From: JAPORY01 sp965215385
GTDB lineage: Bacteria > Pseudomonadota > Alphaproteobacteria > Rhodobacterales > Rhodobacteraceae
DNA length: 64,000 nucleotides
Assembly: GCA_965215385.1 (NCBI GenBank)
Contig: OZ244059.1
Coordinates: 3,348,001-3,412,000 of the forward strand
Reading direction: 5' to 3'
Shown here: piece by piece, positions 34,663-43,636 of the stretch
Position numbering within the stretch: the first letter of the stretch is position 1
Layout of the letters: every line of letters starts with the position of its first letter
Translations under genes and position numbers: made by a program
The notes under the pieces: model-generated
The model's database searches: none
Told to the model about the DNA's origin: nothing
What the model saw: only the letters and a program-made list of their open reading frames with translations

Positions 34663-35337
34663 ATGCTGCGACGGTTGCACCACGAACAGCCAGAAAGTTT
34701 TGCGTTCACTGCGGCGAATCAGGCTTGGGCCGAGGCTCAGTTATCGAAATATCCGAAAGGTCGGCAGGCAAGCGCCATTATTCCACTGTTATGGCGAGCA
34801 CAGGAGCAAGAGGGGTGGCTAACGCAAGCCGCAATTGAGTATGTGGCAAACATGCTTGATATGGCTTATATTCGGGCACTCGAGGTCGCTTCGTTCTACT
34901 TTATGTTTCAACTCAACCCCGTTGGCAGTGTTGCCCACATTCAAGTGTGCGGCACAACGTCGTGTATGATTTGCGGCTCCGAAGACCTGATCGCAGTCTG
35001 CCAATCTCGAATCGCACCTAGCCCGCATCAATTATCGTCCGACGGTCAGCTGTCTTGGGAAGAGGTCGAATGCCTTGGTTCGTGCGCCAATGCGCCCATA
35101 GTGCAAATTGGAAAAGACTACTATGAGGATCTGAACAACGAACGCTTCAACAGCATCATCGACGCCCTGTTATCAGGGGATGTCCCAACGCCGGGACCGC
35201 AAAATGGCAGATTTTCCTGTGAACCGGCATCTGGGCTAACCAGTCTAAAGGTTACGACTGACGAACGTCTGACCCACAACGAGTCGGTTGAACTTGCGGT
35301 CACAAACAAAGATACCATTAAACGCATTAATGGCTGA
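34663..35337 (+). CDS. nuoE: NADH-quinone oxidoreductase subunit E
   Basis: 24-kDa subunit with the 2Fe-2S cluster N1a. The thioredoxin-like domain covers about residues 15-165; the cluster cysteines are in VCGTTSCMICGS near residue 98 and ECLGSCANAP near 140. The remaining 55 residues form a polar C-terminal extension without recognisable motifs; longer NuoE tails are common in Rhodobacterales. A 138-base spacer separates it from nuoD. AGGAGACG lies 12 bases before ATG 34663. Confidence 0.95.
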   Translation: MLRRLHHEQPESFAFTAANQAWAEAQLSKYPKGRQASAIIPLLWRAQEQEGWLTQAAIEYVANMLDMAYIRALEVASFYFMFQLNPVGSVAHIQVCGTTSCMICGSEDLIAVCQSRIAPSPHQLSSDGQLSWEEVECLGSCANAPIVQIGKDYYEDLNNERFNSIIDALLSGDVPTPGPQNGRFSCEPASGLTSLKVTTDERLTHNESVELAVTNKDTIKRING

Positions 35338-35457
35338 AGCACCGAAGTTCGCTCGACCAAAATCGTCAGAGCGTTCAAAATTAGATTCTTGATCCTTCCA
35401 TTTCTTTGGCCTGTTAGCCGATTAAGTTGGTAACCACAAAAAGCAGTCGATTGCCCG

Positions 35458-35850
35458 ATGACAAAGACGACAACATATCAGCAGATTGTCACCTTGAGCC
35501 TTGGCTGTGAGTTTCAGTCTACGTTAGGGCAACGACGCCGAAGGGGTTTTGTGAGTGCCGCACTTCAATTAGTAGCCCATTACACTATACTAGTAGACGC
35601 GTCGTCTCCGTCCGCTTTATTTAATTGGCAACAACTCGCAAAAGCGGCGGTAGAACTGTGGTCATTCATCAAGACGATGGGCAGTTTTTATGCAGCCGCT
35701 TTGGACTTTGCCGTCGCTCGACAAGAATCTTGGTGCCAGCTAGCGATAATCGTCTGGCACGACCCTGCACCCCTGCGGTTGCCTTGCGAGGTGCGGATTG
35801 AACACCGCAACGGATCGCTATTTTCGCTCAAGCGAATAGCTGAAAGATGA
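35458..35850 (+). CDS. Unknown protein between nuoE and nuoF
   Basis: I do not recognise this 130-residue protein. It has no signal peptide or clear membrane span; it is rich in alanine and leucine, with SFIKTMGSFYAAALDFAVAR in the middle and a basic C-terminus. Its stop overlaps the start of the DUF5337 gene (ATGA at 35847-35850), which argues that it is translated. Complex I operons of Paracoccus and Rhodobacter also carry unassigned reading frames at comparable positions, so an accessory role is possible. ATG 35458 is the first start in the frame and lacks a strong ribosome binding site. Confidence 0.6.
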   Translation: MTKTTTYQQIVTLSLGCEFQSTLGQRRRRGFVSAALQLVAHYTILVDASSPSALFNWQQLAKAAVELWSFIKTMGSFYAAALDFAVARQESWCQLAIIVWHDPAPLRLPCEVRIEHRNGSLFSLKRIAER

Positions 35851-36071
35851 CCGTAAGCCGAGATCAGCGGCTGGCAAAGATGGGCAAGCATATATCGGTG
35901 GTGATTGTCGCATCAATACTGATCTGGCTGATTGCGCAAATGCTTGGACGGGAGCTAGGATGGCCCGGTCGATACGCGCTGTTGGTTGATTTTGCAGCGT
36001 TAGCCGCGCTAATCTATGCTGGCGTCAACATCTTGAAGTTGCTACGAATGCGCCGTGAGGACAAAGGATAG
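35847..36071 (+). CDS. DUF5337-like small membrane protein
   Basis: The 74-residue protein has two hydrophobic segments (HISVVIVASILIWLIAQML at about 15-33 and YALLVDFAALAALIYAGVNI at about 43-62) and charged ends. Its size, two-helix layout and place directly before nuoF match the DUF5337 family seen in Rhodobacterales nuo operons. It overlaps the preceding gene by four bases and ends eight bases before nuoF. Its role is unknown; an assembly or small structural part of complex I is conceivable. Confidence 0.75.
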   Translation: MTVSRDQRLAKMGKHISVVIVASILIWLIAQMLGRELGWPGRYALLVDFAALAALIYAGVNILKLLRMRREDKG

Positions 36072-36078
36072 AATTAGG

Positions 36079-37377
36079 ATGCTTGAAGACAGTGATCGCA
36101 TCTTCGGAAACCTGTACGGGATGTTTGATCGCACGCTTGCCGGAGCGCGTAAGCGTGGGCAATGGGACAATACGGCGGCTCTACTGCAAAAGGGGCGTGA
36201 TTGGATAATCCAAGAGGTTAAGAACAGTGGCCTTCGAGGCCGCGGTGGTGCCGGATTCCCAACCGGATTAAAATGGTCCTTTATGCCCAAGGAAAACGAT
36301 GGGCGGCCAAGCTATCTCGTTATTAACGCTGACGAATCAGAGCCTGGCACCTGTAAGGATCGCGAAATCATGCGGCATGAGCCGCATACCCTTATCGAAG
36401 GCTGCTTGATCGCTGCCTTCGCGATGGCGGCACCGGCGTGCTATATTTATATTCGCGGCGAGTACATTCGCGAACGTGAGGCCCTGCAGAATGCCATCGA
36501 CGAAGCCTATGATGCCGGACTCTTGGGCAAGAATGCCGCGGGTTCAGGTTGGGACTTTGATTTGTACTTGCATCACGGAGCCGGCGCATACATCTGTGGC
36601 GAAGAGACCGCGCTCTTGGAGAGCCTCGAAGGAAAAAAGGGCATGCCCCGCATGAAACCCCCATTCCCAGCAGGGGCGGGCTTGTACGGATGTCCAACAA
36701 CCGTCAACAATGTCGAATCAATCGCAGTTGTTCCGACGATATTACGGCGCGGGGCTGACTGGTTCACGAGCTTTGGTCGACCAAATAATACCGGAACTAA
36801 GCTGTTTGCGATTTCGGGGCATGTAAACTTTCCCTGCGTGGTTGAGGAGGCGATGTCGGTTAGTTTCGAAGAACTAATTGAGACCCATTGCGGTGGTATT
36901 CGCGGCGGCTGGGAAAACTTGAAAGCAGTTATTCCGGGCGGATCATCGGTTCCCTGTGTCCGCGGTGAACACATGAAGACGGCAATTATGGATTTCGACT
37001 ATCTAAAGAGTGAACTTGGATCTGGGTTAGGTACTGCGGCCGTCATTGTCATGGATCAATCGACCGACATCATCAAAGCAATTTGGCGTTTGTCAAAATT
37101 CTATAAACACGAAAGCTGTGGGCAATGTACCCCGTGTCGCGAAGGTACCGGCTGGATGATGCGAGTGATGGATCGACTGGTTACTGGCAATGCCGCACCG
37201 GAAGAAATTGATATGTTGCTTGATGTAACAAAGCAGGTCGAAGGACATACAATTTGCGCCCTTGGCGATGCCGCGGCGTGGCCGATTCAAGGGCTCATTC
37301 GAAATTTTCGTGATGAGATTGAGGATCGTATCGTCACAAGTTCGGTAAAGCACAATAAATTGGTAGCAGCAGAGTAG
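36079..37377 (+). CDS. nuoF: NADH-quinone oxidoreductase subunit F
   Basis: 51-kDa subunit that binds NADH, FMN and the 4Fe-4S cluster N3, where electrons enter complex I. The 432-residue protein has LRGRGGAGFPTGLKW near residue 53 for FMN/NADH, ADESEPGTCKDREIM near 83, GAGAYICGEETALLESLEG near 170, and the cluster motif ESCGQCTPCREG near 348 with a later cysteine in HTICALGD. ATG 36079 is preferred over an in-frame start at 36055 inside the previous gene. Confidence 0.97.
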   Translation: MLEDSDRIFGNLYGMFDRTLAGARKRGQWDNTAALLQKGRDWIIQEVKNSGLRGRGGAGFPTGLKWSFMPKENDGRPSYLVINADESEPGTCKDREIMRHEPHTLIEGCLIAAFAMAAPACYIYIRGEYIREREALQNAIDEAYDAGLLGKNAAGSGWDFDLYLHHGAGAYICGEETALLESLEGKKGMPRMKPPFPAGAGLYGCPTTVNNVESIAVVPTILRRGADWFTSFGRPNNTGTKLFAISGHVNFPCVVEEAMSVSFEELIETHCGGIRGGWENLKAVIPGGSSVPCVRGEHMKTAIMDFDYLKSELGSGLGTAAVIVMDQSTDIIKAIWRLSKFYKHESCGQCTPCREGTGWMMRVMDRLVTGNAAPEEIDMLLDVTKQVEGHTICALGDAAAWPIQGLIRNFRDEIEDRIVTSSVKHNKLVAAE

Positions 37378-37381
37378 CCAA

Positions 37382-37711
37382 ATGCCACGGATAATATTCA
37401 TGCTTTCGTTGCTGACACTTGGCCTTGGCTGTGCTAACGACGACGATCGCACCCGCTTTGATGGACATTATTTTCGTACTAAAGCCGTGGCGGTTGATCG
37501 CTCAGACCGACGGCAATTCGAAGTGACTGTCCGCAATGCCTCGGCATCATTGGTCGGTGCCAAGGAAGCGGGTGAATACGAAGCCATTCGGTATTGCATC
37601 GCGGCCTATGGTACCTCCGATATCGAATGGATTGGCGGCGACGACTTGGAAACAATCGAGGTTGAGGTCGTCAATGATCGGCTAACGATAGTCGGAACCT
37701 GCCGGGTTTAG
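37382..37711 (+). CDS. Small exported hypothetical protein in the nuo operon
   Basis: The 109-residue protein begins MPRIIFMLSLLTLGLGCAND, a short signal-like helix ending in a cysteine that resembles but does not fully match a lipobox. The rest is acidic with alternating hydrophobic residues, suggesting beta structure, and contains two further cysteines. It starts four bases after the nuoF stop, so it is probably co-transcribed. I do not recognise a family; similar small proteins occur after nuoF in Rhodobacterales. Confidence 0.65.
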   Translation: MPRIIFMLSLLTLGLGCANDDDRTRFDGHYFRTKAVAVDRSDRRQFEVTVRNASASLVGAKEAGEYEAIRYCIAAYGTSDIEWIGGDDLETIEVEVVNDRLTIVGTCRV

Positions 37712-37813
37712 CAATCGCTGCAACGATGCTAGAATACGCTTTTCATTATTCGCTTCGTGGATCCCTCAATGACGTCGCGTGCCTTGCTCAGCCAGAGATT
37801 AGTGTGAAAGAAA

Positions 37814-38227
37814 ATGTGGATACGCAAATTGCGATTGACGGCGGCGGCGACGGCGGCAATTCTCGTCAGTATAAGTGCTGCAGCACACCCACCGCTGCGA
37901 GAGGTCCCCGAAATTGATGAAGAGGTGTTCTATATCGCGGTTGCCGATGTCATACGCAAAGAATGTGATCGTATTGAGGCGCGGATTTTGCGCGCCATAA
38001 ACCGTATGCTCGAGCTCAATGCGCGGGCGCAAGAGCTTGGGTATAGCGACACCCAGATTAACGCCTATCTCGATAGCGATGCCAACAAAGAGCGGATGCG
38101 TGCGAAGGGGCGTGAATTATTTGAGAGCCGCAGCATAAACCCTCAAAAACCTGAAGATTTATGTCAGATGGGATTAGAAGAGATCAAAAACCAAACGCGC
38201 ATTGGCGCGTTATTGAGAGTGAAGTGA
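37814..38227 (+). CDS. DUF5333 family exported protein
   Basis: The 137-residue protein has a basic start and a signal peptide (TAAATAAILVSISAAAHP), then the DUF5333 signature PPLREVPEIDEE, ARAQELGYSDTQINAYLDSD and a C-terminal DLCQMGLEEIKNQTRIGALL. It is largely helical, with two cysteines that could pair in the periplasm. The family is known from between nuoF and nuoG of Rhodobacterales. Its function is not established. It ends three bases before the nuoG ATG. Confidence 0.85.
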   Translation: MWIRKLRLTAAATAAILVSISAAAHPPLREVPEIDEEVFYIAVADVIRKECDRIEARILRAINRMLELNARAQELGYSDTQINAYLDSDANKERMRAKGRELFESRSINPQKPEDLCQMGLEEIKNQTRIGALLRVK

Positions 38228-38230
38228 GTG

Positions 38231-40246
38231 ATGTCGCAGCTTAGAAAACTCGTGATTAATGATCAGGAAATTGAGGTGAATAGCGCGATGACGCTCATTC
38301 AAGCTTGTGAGGAAGCGGGCGTGGAAATTCCGCGCTTTTGCTATCACGAGCGACTGTCAATTGCTGGAAACTGCCGCATGTGTTTAGTTGAGGTGGTCGG
38401 TGGGCCGCCCAAACCCGTCGCATCTTGTGCGATGCAGGTTCGTGACTTGCGTCCGGGGCCTGACGGGCAACCACCGCAGATTCTAACGAATTCAGCAATG
38501 GTCAGGAAGGCGCGTACCGGGGTGATGGAGTTCTTGCTTATCAATCATCCGCTTGATTGCCCGATTTGCGACCAGGGCGGGGAATGCGATCTTCAGGATC
38601 AGGCAATGGGCTATGGGGTTGACTTTAGTCGCTTTCAGGAGGCGAAGCGGGCCGTTGATGATTTGGATCTCGGACCATTGGTCGAAACGCACATGGTGCG
38701 ATGTATCTCTTGTACCCGTTGCGTCCGTTTTACCACTGAGGTTGCGGGCATCGCGCAAATGGGTCAGACAGGACGGGGCGAAGATGCTGAGATTACTTCT
38801 TACCTTGGACAAACGCTCGACAGCAATTTGCAAGGCAATATTATTGATCTCTGCCCGGTTGGAGCACTGGTGTCCAAGCCTTACGCCTTTACAGCTCGAC
38901 CGTGGGAACTAACGAAGACGGAAAGTATTGACGTCATGGATGCACTTGGTTCAGCGATCAGGATCGATACCAAAGGGCGTGAGGTCATGCGGATTTTGCC
39001 GCGCAACCATGATGGCATAAACGAAGAATGGATTTCCGATAAAACCCGCTTTGTTTGGGATGGGTTGCGGCGACAGCGGCTTGACCAACCGTATATCAGG
39101 GAAAATGGGCGTTTACGACCTGCGGGCTGGGAAGAGGCGCTCTTGCGGGCATCAGAAGCGATGCGTAGGGCAAAGAAACTCGCCGGAGTTGTCGGTGATC
39201 TTGCGCCGACCGAAGCTGCCTATTCCTTAAAGCAACTCATAGAGGGGCAGAGCGGGGTCGTTGAATGTCGTACGGATGGGGCAAAGTTGCCGCCGTCAAA
39301 TCGCTCAGCCTATGTCGGAAATGCCGCCATTGAAGACATTGATACTGCGGCCCAGATTTTGTTAATCGCAACCGACCCACGTACCGAGGCACCGGTGCTC
39401 AATGCGCGGATCCGAAAGGCTTGGTTGCAGGGGACAAATGTGACCGTTGTCGGCCCCGCAACTGACTTGACCTACGACTACACCCATGGCGGTGAAACTC
39501 GTGACTCACTCATGCGTCTAATCGCCAAGCCGCCGCCAGGACTGGGCGCCACTGCAACGCTCGTTGTGGTCGGACAGAGTGCGCTTTGTGCCGATGATGG
39601 TGAAGCCGTATTGGGGTTAATCATGGCATTTGTTGAGCGAACTCAATCAAAGTTACTGATATTACACACCGCCGCAAGTCGGGTCGGTGCTATGGATGTC
39701 GACGCAACCACAGCGGGCGGCATGGGAGCGGTTGCCGATGCGGATGTGTTGTATAATCTCGGAAGTGATGAGGTTGGGCTTGGCGAAGGGCCTTTCGTGA
39801 TTTATCAAGGGAGCCACGGCGATCAAGGGGCGCAGCGTGCCGATATCATTTTACCAGCCGCAGCATATACGGAGGAAAGTGGGATCTTTGTGAATACCGA
39901 AGGTCGGCCGCAGATTGCCTCCCGTGCCTCATATCCACCGGGAACTGCCAAGCAAAATTGGGCAATTCTTCGAGCCCTATCAGCCAAGCTAGGCGCAACG
40001 CAACCGTGGGATAACTTAAAGGAGTTGCGTGGTATTATTACCGCCGCGGTTCCACACTTAGATCAGATTGATGCGGTGCCAGAAAACCGCTGGCAAGCGA
40101 TACCAACGGCATCTGTCGGCGGGGGTGCGTTCGGCGCAGTTGTTAGCGATTTTTACTTAAGCAATCCCATCGCTCGTGCCAGCCCGCTGATGGCAGAATT
40201 GTCGGCCATGGCCAAAGCCCGAAAGGCCAAGCCAATTGCAGCGTAG
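38231..40246 (+). CDS. nuoG: NADH-quinone oxidoreductase subunit G
   Basis: 75-kDa Fe-S subunit carrying clusters N1b, N4 and N5. With M1 at 38231, the 2Fe-2S ligands are C37, C48, C51 and C66. HPLDCPICDQGGECDLQ near residue 105 supplies the His/Cys cluster, and CISCTRCVRF with CPVGAL later supplies the next 4Fe-4S cluster. The C-terminal half is a molybdopterin-oxidoreductase-like fold without cofactor. Length (671 residues) is normal for alphaproteobacteria. A GTG at 38228 is in frame one codon earlier. Confidence 0.96.
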   Translation: MSQLRKLVINDQEIEVNSAMTLIQACEEAGVEIPRFCYHERLSIAGNCRMCLVEVVGGPPKPVASCAMQVRDLRPGPDGQPPQILTNSAMVRKARTGVMEFLLINHPLDCPICDQGGECDLQDQAMGYGVDFSRFQEAKRAVDDLDLGPLVETHMVRCISCTRCVRFTTEVAGIAQMGQTGRGEDAEITSYLGQTLDSNLQGNIIDLCPVGALVSKPYAFTARPWELTKTESIDVMDALGSAIRIDTKGREVMRILPRNHDGINEEWISDKTRFVWDGLRRQRLDQPYIRENGRLRPAGWEEALLRASEAMRRAKKLAGVVGDLAPTEAAYSLKQLIEGQSGVVECRTDGAKLPPSNRSAYVGNAAIEDIDTAAQILLIATDPRTEAPVLNARIRKAWLQGTNVTVVGPATDLTYDYTHGGETRDSLMRLIAKPPPGLGATATLVVVGQSALCADDGEAVLGLIMAFVERTQSKLLILHTAASRVGAMDVDATTAGGMGAVADADVLYNLGSDEVGLGEGPFVIYQGSHGDQGAQRADIILPAAAYTEESGIFVNTEGRPQIASRASYPPGTAKQNWAILRALSAKLGATQPWDNLKELRGIITAAVPHLDQIDAVPENRWQAIPTASVGGGAFGAVVSDFYLSNPIARASPLMAELSAMAKARKAKPIAA

Positions 40247-40441
40247 CTCGCGTGCTAGCCGCTGGATCTCTAGGAAAATGTCACGCAAATCTTGGTTAGT
40301 TCTAACGCCATCGACCGATATGCGGCAAAAATGCATACGAGTAGTCAATTGATGTGGCTAACTGCCCGTCTGAACATCACTCACTCTAGCACCGAGCAAA
40401 GCCGTGATACTTTTTTCTGTTGATCTGCGCAGGAAGCGACG

Positions 40442-40564
40442 ATGACCGAGATTCCAAAGCGAGAAAATTATTTCAGCGATCGTGGGTTCTGCGTGGATAC
40501 GTTGCGACAACCGGCCGCGGCCGGGTTGCAGACAATCTGCGGAACAGCGCAAGGAGACGCTTAA
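40442..40564 (+). CDS. Possible 40-residue protein between nuoG and nuoH
   Basis: A short frame from ATG 40442, preceded by GCAGGAAGCGACG as a good ribosome binding site, encodes MTEIPKRENYFSDRGFCVDT and ends at TAA 40562 with two cysteines and no membrane span. It lies in the 333-base nuoG-nuoH gap and ends 15 bases before nuoH. It may be a leader peptide, a real small protein, or chance. I do not recognise it. Confidence 0.35.
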   Translation: MTEIPKRENYFSDRGFCVDTLRQPAAAGLQTICGTAQGDA

Positions 40565-40579
40565 TGGAGATTGTGTATT

Positions 40580-41617
40580 ATGGCTGACTTCCTCGCGACC
40601 CCTAGTGGATACGCGATCCTCACAGTCGCGCAGGTACTGGCAGTCATCGCCTTCGTGATGATATCGCTGATTTTCTTGGTCTACGCTGATCGAAAAATTT
40701 GGGCGGCGGTGCAAATGCGTCGCGGACCGAATGTGGTCGGCGTCTTTGGAGTTTTGCAGTCGGTCGCTGACGTCCTCAAATATGTCGCGAAGGAAATTGT
40801 CGTACCGGCGGGGGCCGATAAAGCCGTCTTTATTTTGGCGCCCCTGATATCGTTTGTTTTGGCTCTGCTCGCTTGGGCCGTTATTCCTTTCAATGACGGG
40901 TGGGTGCTCGCCGACATCAACGTTGCAATCCTCTATGTTTTTGCCATCTCGTCGCTTGAGGTTTACGGCGTCATTATGGGTGGCTGGGCCTCCAATTCTA
41001 AGTATCCGTTTCTGGGTAGTCTGCGGTCTGCTGCCCAAATGATTTCCTATGAGGTTTCAATCGGTCTCATTATTATCGGCGTCATCATTTCTTCGGGCAG
41101 TATGAACTTCGGCGGAATCGTTGCCGCGCAAGATACCGCATACGGCTTTTTTGGTTGGTACTGGTTGCCGCACCTGCCAATGGTATTTTTGTTTTTTATT
41201 AGTGCCCTCGCCGAAACTAACCGACCGCCTTTTGATCTGCCAGAGGCAGAGTCAGAACTCGTTGCGGGCTATCAGGTCGAATATTCCTCAACTCCGTTTT
41301 TGCTGTTTATGGCCGGGGAATATGTCGCAATTTTTTTGATGTGCGCCTTAACATCGCTGCTGTTTTTTGGCGGTTGGCTGTCACCGATACCCGGTTTGGC
41401 TGACGGACCACATTGGATGGTGGCCAAGATGCTGTTCTTCTTTTTTATCTTTGCGATGATCAAGGCGATCACCCCTCGTTATCGCTACGATCAGTTGATG
41501 CGGCTTGGCTGGAAAGTGTTCTTGCCCGTTTCATTGGGTTGGGTCGTGTTTGCCGCTTTCGCCGCTAAATTTGACTGGTTCTGGGGTGCCTTTTCCCGAT
41601 GGCCCGTTATGAGTTAG
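40580..41617 (+). CDS. nuoH: NADH-quinone oxidoreductase subunit H
   Basis: Membrane subunit with about eight transmembrane helices that lines the quinone channel. The 345-residue protein shows DRKIWAAVQMRRGPNVVGVF near residue 41, the acidic loop ETNRPPFDLPEAESELVAGY near 215 and TPRYRYDQLMRLGWKVFLP near 300. ATG 40580 is preferred over a TTG at 40571; GGAG lies 10 bases before it. Confidence 0.97.
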   Translation: MADFLATPSGYAILTVAQVLAVIAFVMISLIFLVYADRKIWAAVQMRRGPNVVGVFGVLQSVADVLKYVAKEIVVPAGADKAVFILAPLISFVLALLAWAVIPFNDGWVLADINVAILYVFAISSLEVYGVIMGGWASNSKYPFLGSLRSAAQMISYEVSIGLIIIGVIISSGSMNFGGIVAAQDTAYGFFGWYWLPHLPMVFLFFISALAETNRPPFDLPEAESELVAGYQVEYSSTPFLLFMAGEYVAIFLMCALTSLLFFGGWLSPIPGLADGPHWMVAKMLFFFFIFAMIKAITPRYRYDQLMRLGWKVFLPVSLGWVVFAAFAAKFDWFWGAFSRWPVMS

Positions 41618-41739
41618 AACCGATTTGACGCAACAGAATTACCGCAACAAAGCACCTAACGTTATCGAAACGCAATGAGATCGCATCAGCACGCGCCATA
41701 ATCAGGGATGGGGGGCATGATTCAAGGAGACGCAGAGCG

Positions 41740-42234
41740 ATGACAAAAATTGATTACGTGCGAGCGGCTAAGTATTTTCTGCTCGCCGACTTTGCCAAAG
41801 GCATAAAGCTCGGCCTAAAGTATTTTTTTGGACGCAAGGCGACGCTGAATTATCCGCACGAAAAGGGGTATTTAAGCCCGAGATTTAGAGGGGAACATGC
41901 CTTGCGTCGCTATCCAAATGGCGAAGAACGATGTATCGCCTGCAAGCTGTGCGAGGCCATCTGTCCAGCGCAAGCGATTACGATTGATGCGGAACCACGG
42001 GCAGATGGTTCAAGGCGAACCACTCGCTATGACATCGACATGACAAAGTGCATTTACTGTGGCTATTGTCAGGAGGCTTGCCCGGTCGATGCAATTGTCG
42101 AGGGACCAAATTTCGAATTTGCGACCGAGACTCGCGAAGAACTGTTTTATGACAAAGAAAAGCTCTTGGCGAATGGTGATCGCTGGGAAGCGGAAATTGC
42201 CCGCAATTTAGAACTGGATGCCCGATACCGATGA
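41740..42234 (+). CDS. nuoI: NADH-quinone oxidoreductase subunit I
   Basis: Ferredoxin-like subunit with two 4Fe-4S clusters (N6a, N6b). The 164-residue protein has CIACKLCEAICP near residue 65 and CIYCGYCQEACPVDA near 104, and an amphipathic N-terminal segment that contacts the membrane. AAGGAG lies 10 bases before ATG 41740. The stop overlaps the next gene (ATGA at 42231). Confidence 0.97.
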   Translation: MTKIDYVRAAKYFLLADFAKGIKLGLKYFFGRKATLNYPHEKGYLSPRFRGEHALRRYPNGEERCIACKLCEAICPAQAITIDAEPRADGSRRTTRYDIDMTKCIYCGYCQEACPVDAIVEGPNFEFATETREELFYDKEKLLANGDRWEAEIARNLELDARYR

Positions 42235-42641
42235 CCGAAAATCCGCTTAATCCTTTTGGTGCAATGATCCAGCAGATGCAGGATATGGCAAAGGCGATGA
42301 ATCCAACGCTTGAGGGTTTTGATGCCAAGAATTTTGAGAAGTTCCTGCCCACAATGCCGAAGGAGGCAATGGAATTTTGGTTTGGCAACACCTTGAATCG
42401 CGACGGTCTTGACGCTAAGACGCGGCTTTTTCTTACTCTAGCCGGATTAGTATTCCACGGTGCCCAAGCCGAAACTCTGCTTCGACAAACGGTTCGACAT
42501 CTTGTTGCTGCGGAGGCTTCGAAACAAGAAATTGTGGAGGCAATTGGACAGATGACGGTCTTTGTCGGCGTTCCAGCTGTCACGCGGGCATTGGCGTTGG
42601 CGCAAGAAGCCTTAGTCGAAGCCGAAGGGACCGCAGAATGA
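42231..42641 (+). CDS. Carboxymuconolactone decarboxylase-like protein in the nuo operon
   Basis: The 136-residue protein has an N-terminal methionine-rich helix (MIQQMQDMAKAMNP) and a C-terminal helical domain with GLDAKTRLFLTLAGLVFHGA and ASKQEIVEAIGQMTVFVGVP. This is the carboxymuconolactone decarboxylase/AhpD fold pattern. The redox C-x-x-C pair of AhpD enzymes is missing, so it is unlikely to be a peroxidase. It overlaps nuoI and nuoJ by four bases on each side, so it is translated with them. Similar genes occupy this place in other Rhodobacterales nuo operons. Its task is unknown. Confidence 0.8.
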   Translation: MTENPLNPFGAMIQQMQDMAKAMNPTLEGFDAKNFEKFLPTMPKEAMEFWFGNTLNRDGLDAKTRLFLTLAGLVFHGAQAETLLRQTVRHLVAAEASKQEIVEAIGQMTVFVGVPAVTRALALAQEALVEAEGTAE

Positions 42642-43240
42642 GCGCGATTGCGTTCTATCTGTTTGCAATCAGTGTGATTACTGGCGGCTTGTTTACGGTT
42701 ATCAGTCGCAATCCAGTGCATTCAGTCTTGTGGTTAATTCTGGCGTTTCTTTCAGCGGCGGGTCTGTTCGTCCTGCTCGGTGCCGAGTTTGTCGCCATGC
42801 TCCTGATCATTGTCTATGTTGGTGCTGTGGCTGTCCTTTTCTTATTTGTTGTCATGATGCTCGACGTCGATTTTGCGGAACTAAAAGCCCAGATGGCACA
42901 ATACTTTCCGCTCGCGCTGTTGATTGGGGTGGTGATTTTGATGCAGTTTGCCCTCGCGCTCGGTGCGTGGGAGTTTAATTCATCGGCCGACGAATTCAGG
43001 CAAAATATCATTCCTGATGATCGACACAACACAGCGGCTTTAGGCCGCATTCTCTATGATCAATACCTGTTGCTGTTTCAGATTGCTGGTTTGATTCTCT
43101 TGGTGGCGATGATTGGCGCAATTGTGCTGACGTTGCGGCACCGTTCTGGCGTAAAGCGGCAAGATGTTATGGCGCAGGTGTCGCGCAATCCGGCGGTGTC
43201 ACTGGAGTTGCGGGATGTGAAGCCGGGGCAGGGCTTATGA
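42638..43240 (+). CDS. nuoJ: NADH-quinone oxidoreductase subunit J
   Basis: Membrane subunit with five helices. The 200-residue protein contains VISRNPVHSVLWLILAFLSA near residue 24 and EFVAMLLIIVYVGAVAVLFL near 50, the conserved bent-helix region with its glutamate. The C-terminal 40 residues are polar. ATG 42638 overlaps the previous stop. Confidence 0.96.
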   Translation: MSAIAFYLFAISVITGGLFTVISRNPVHSVLWLILAFLSAAGLFVLLGAEFVAMLLIIVYVGAVAVLFLFVVMMLDVDFAELKAQMAQYFPLALLIGVVILMQFALALGAWEFNSSADEFRQNIIPDDRHNTAALGRILYDQYLLLFQIAGLILLVAMIGAIVLTLRHRSGVKRQDVMAQVSRNPAVSLELRDVKPGQGL

Positions 43241-43636
43241 CGTTGCTCCGCTTTAACATTGCCTTGATTACGCCGGCCTCAACTTTGCGGTGGATCGTCC
43301 GTATTGATGCCAAGTTTTGACTCCGAAATCACGAAATAGAATCGGCAAGTCGACCCGCACAAAAGGTACAGACATTGGTAGAGATTACGACGACAAAGCC
43401 CATATCAGGCATCGGTGGCAAAACTTGTGACTGCAAAACGACAGTCATTTTTGGTGGTCAAGTGCCCGGAGTTGGCAAGACCCGTTTGCTGTTTTTGCGC
43501 AATTGCGGAATTGACATAAGGGGTTTCTATATCGGCCAGCACAAACTGCAACTGGATGTATTTGAAAGTTTGGTGACATCGCGTGTCTTCGTACAGGAAG
43601 CGTAATGCATCGAATCCCGATGGCTTAATCAGAGCC
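43241..43636. other. Gap between nuoJ and the nuclease gene
   Basis: About 400 bases without a supported gene. A 76-codon plus-strand frame and a 97-codon minus-strand frame overlap here, but neither shows a family motif or a convincing ribosome binding site. Confidence 0.5.

Noticed and set aside
43375..43605. 76-codon frame with GGQVPGVGKTRLL, resembling a P-loop
   Set aside because: Only a partial glycine-lysine match, TTG start without ribosome binding site, no further ATPase motif.
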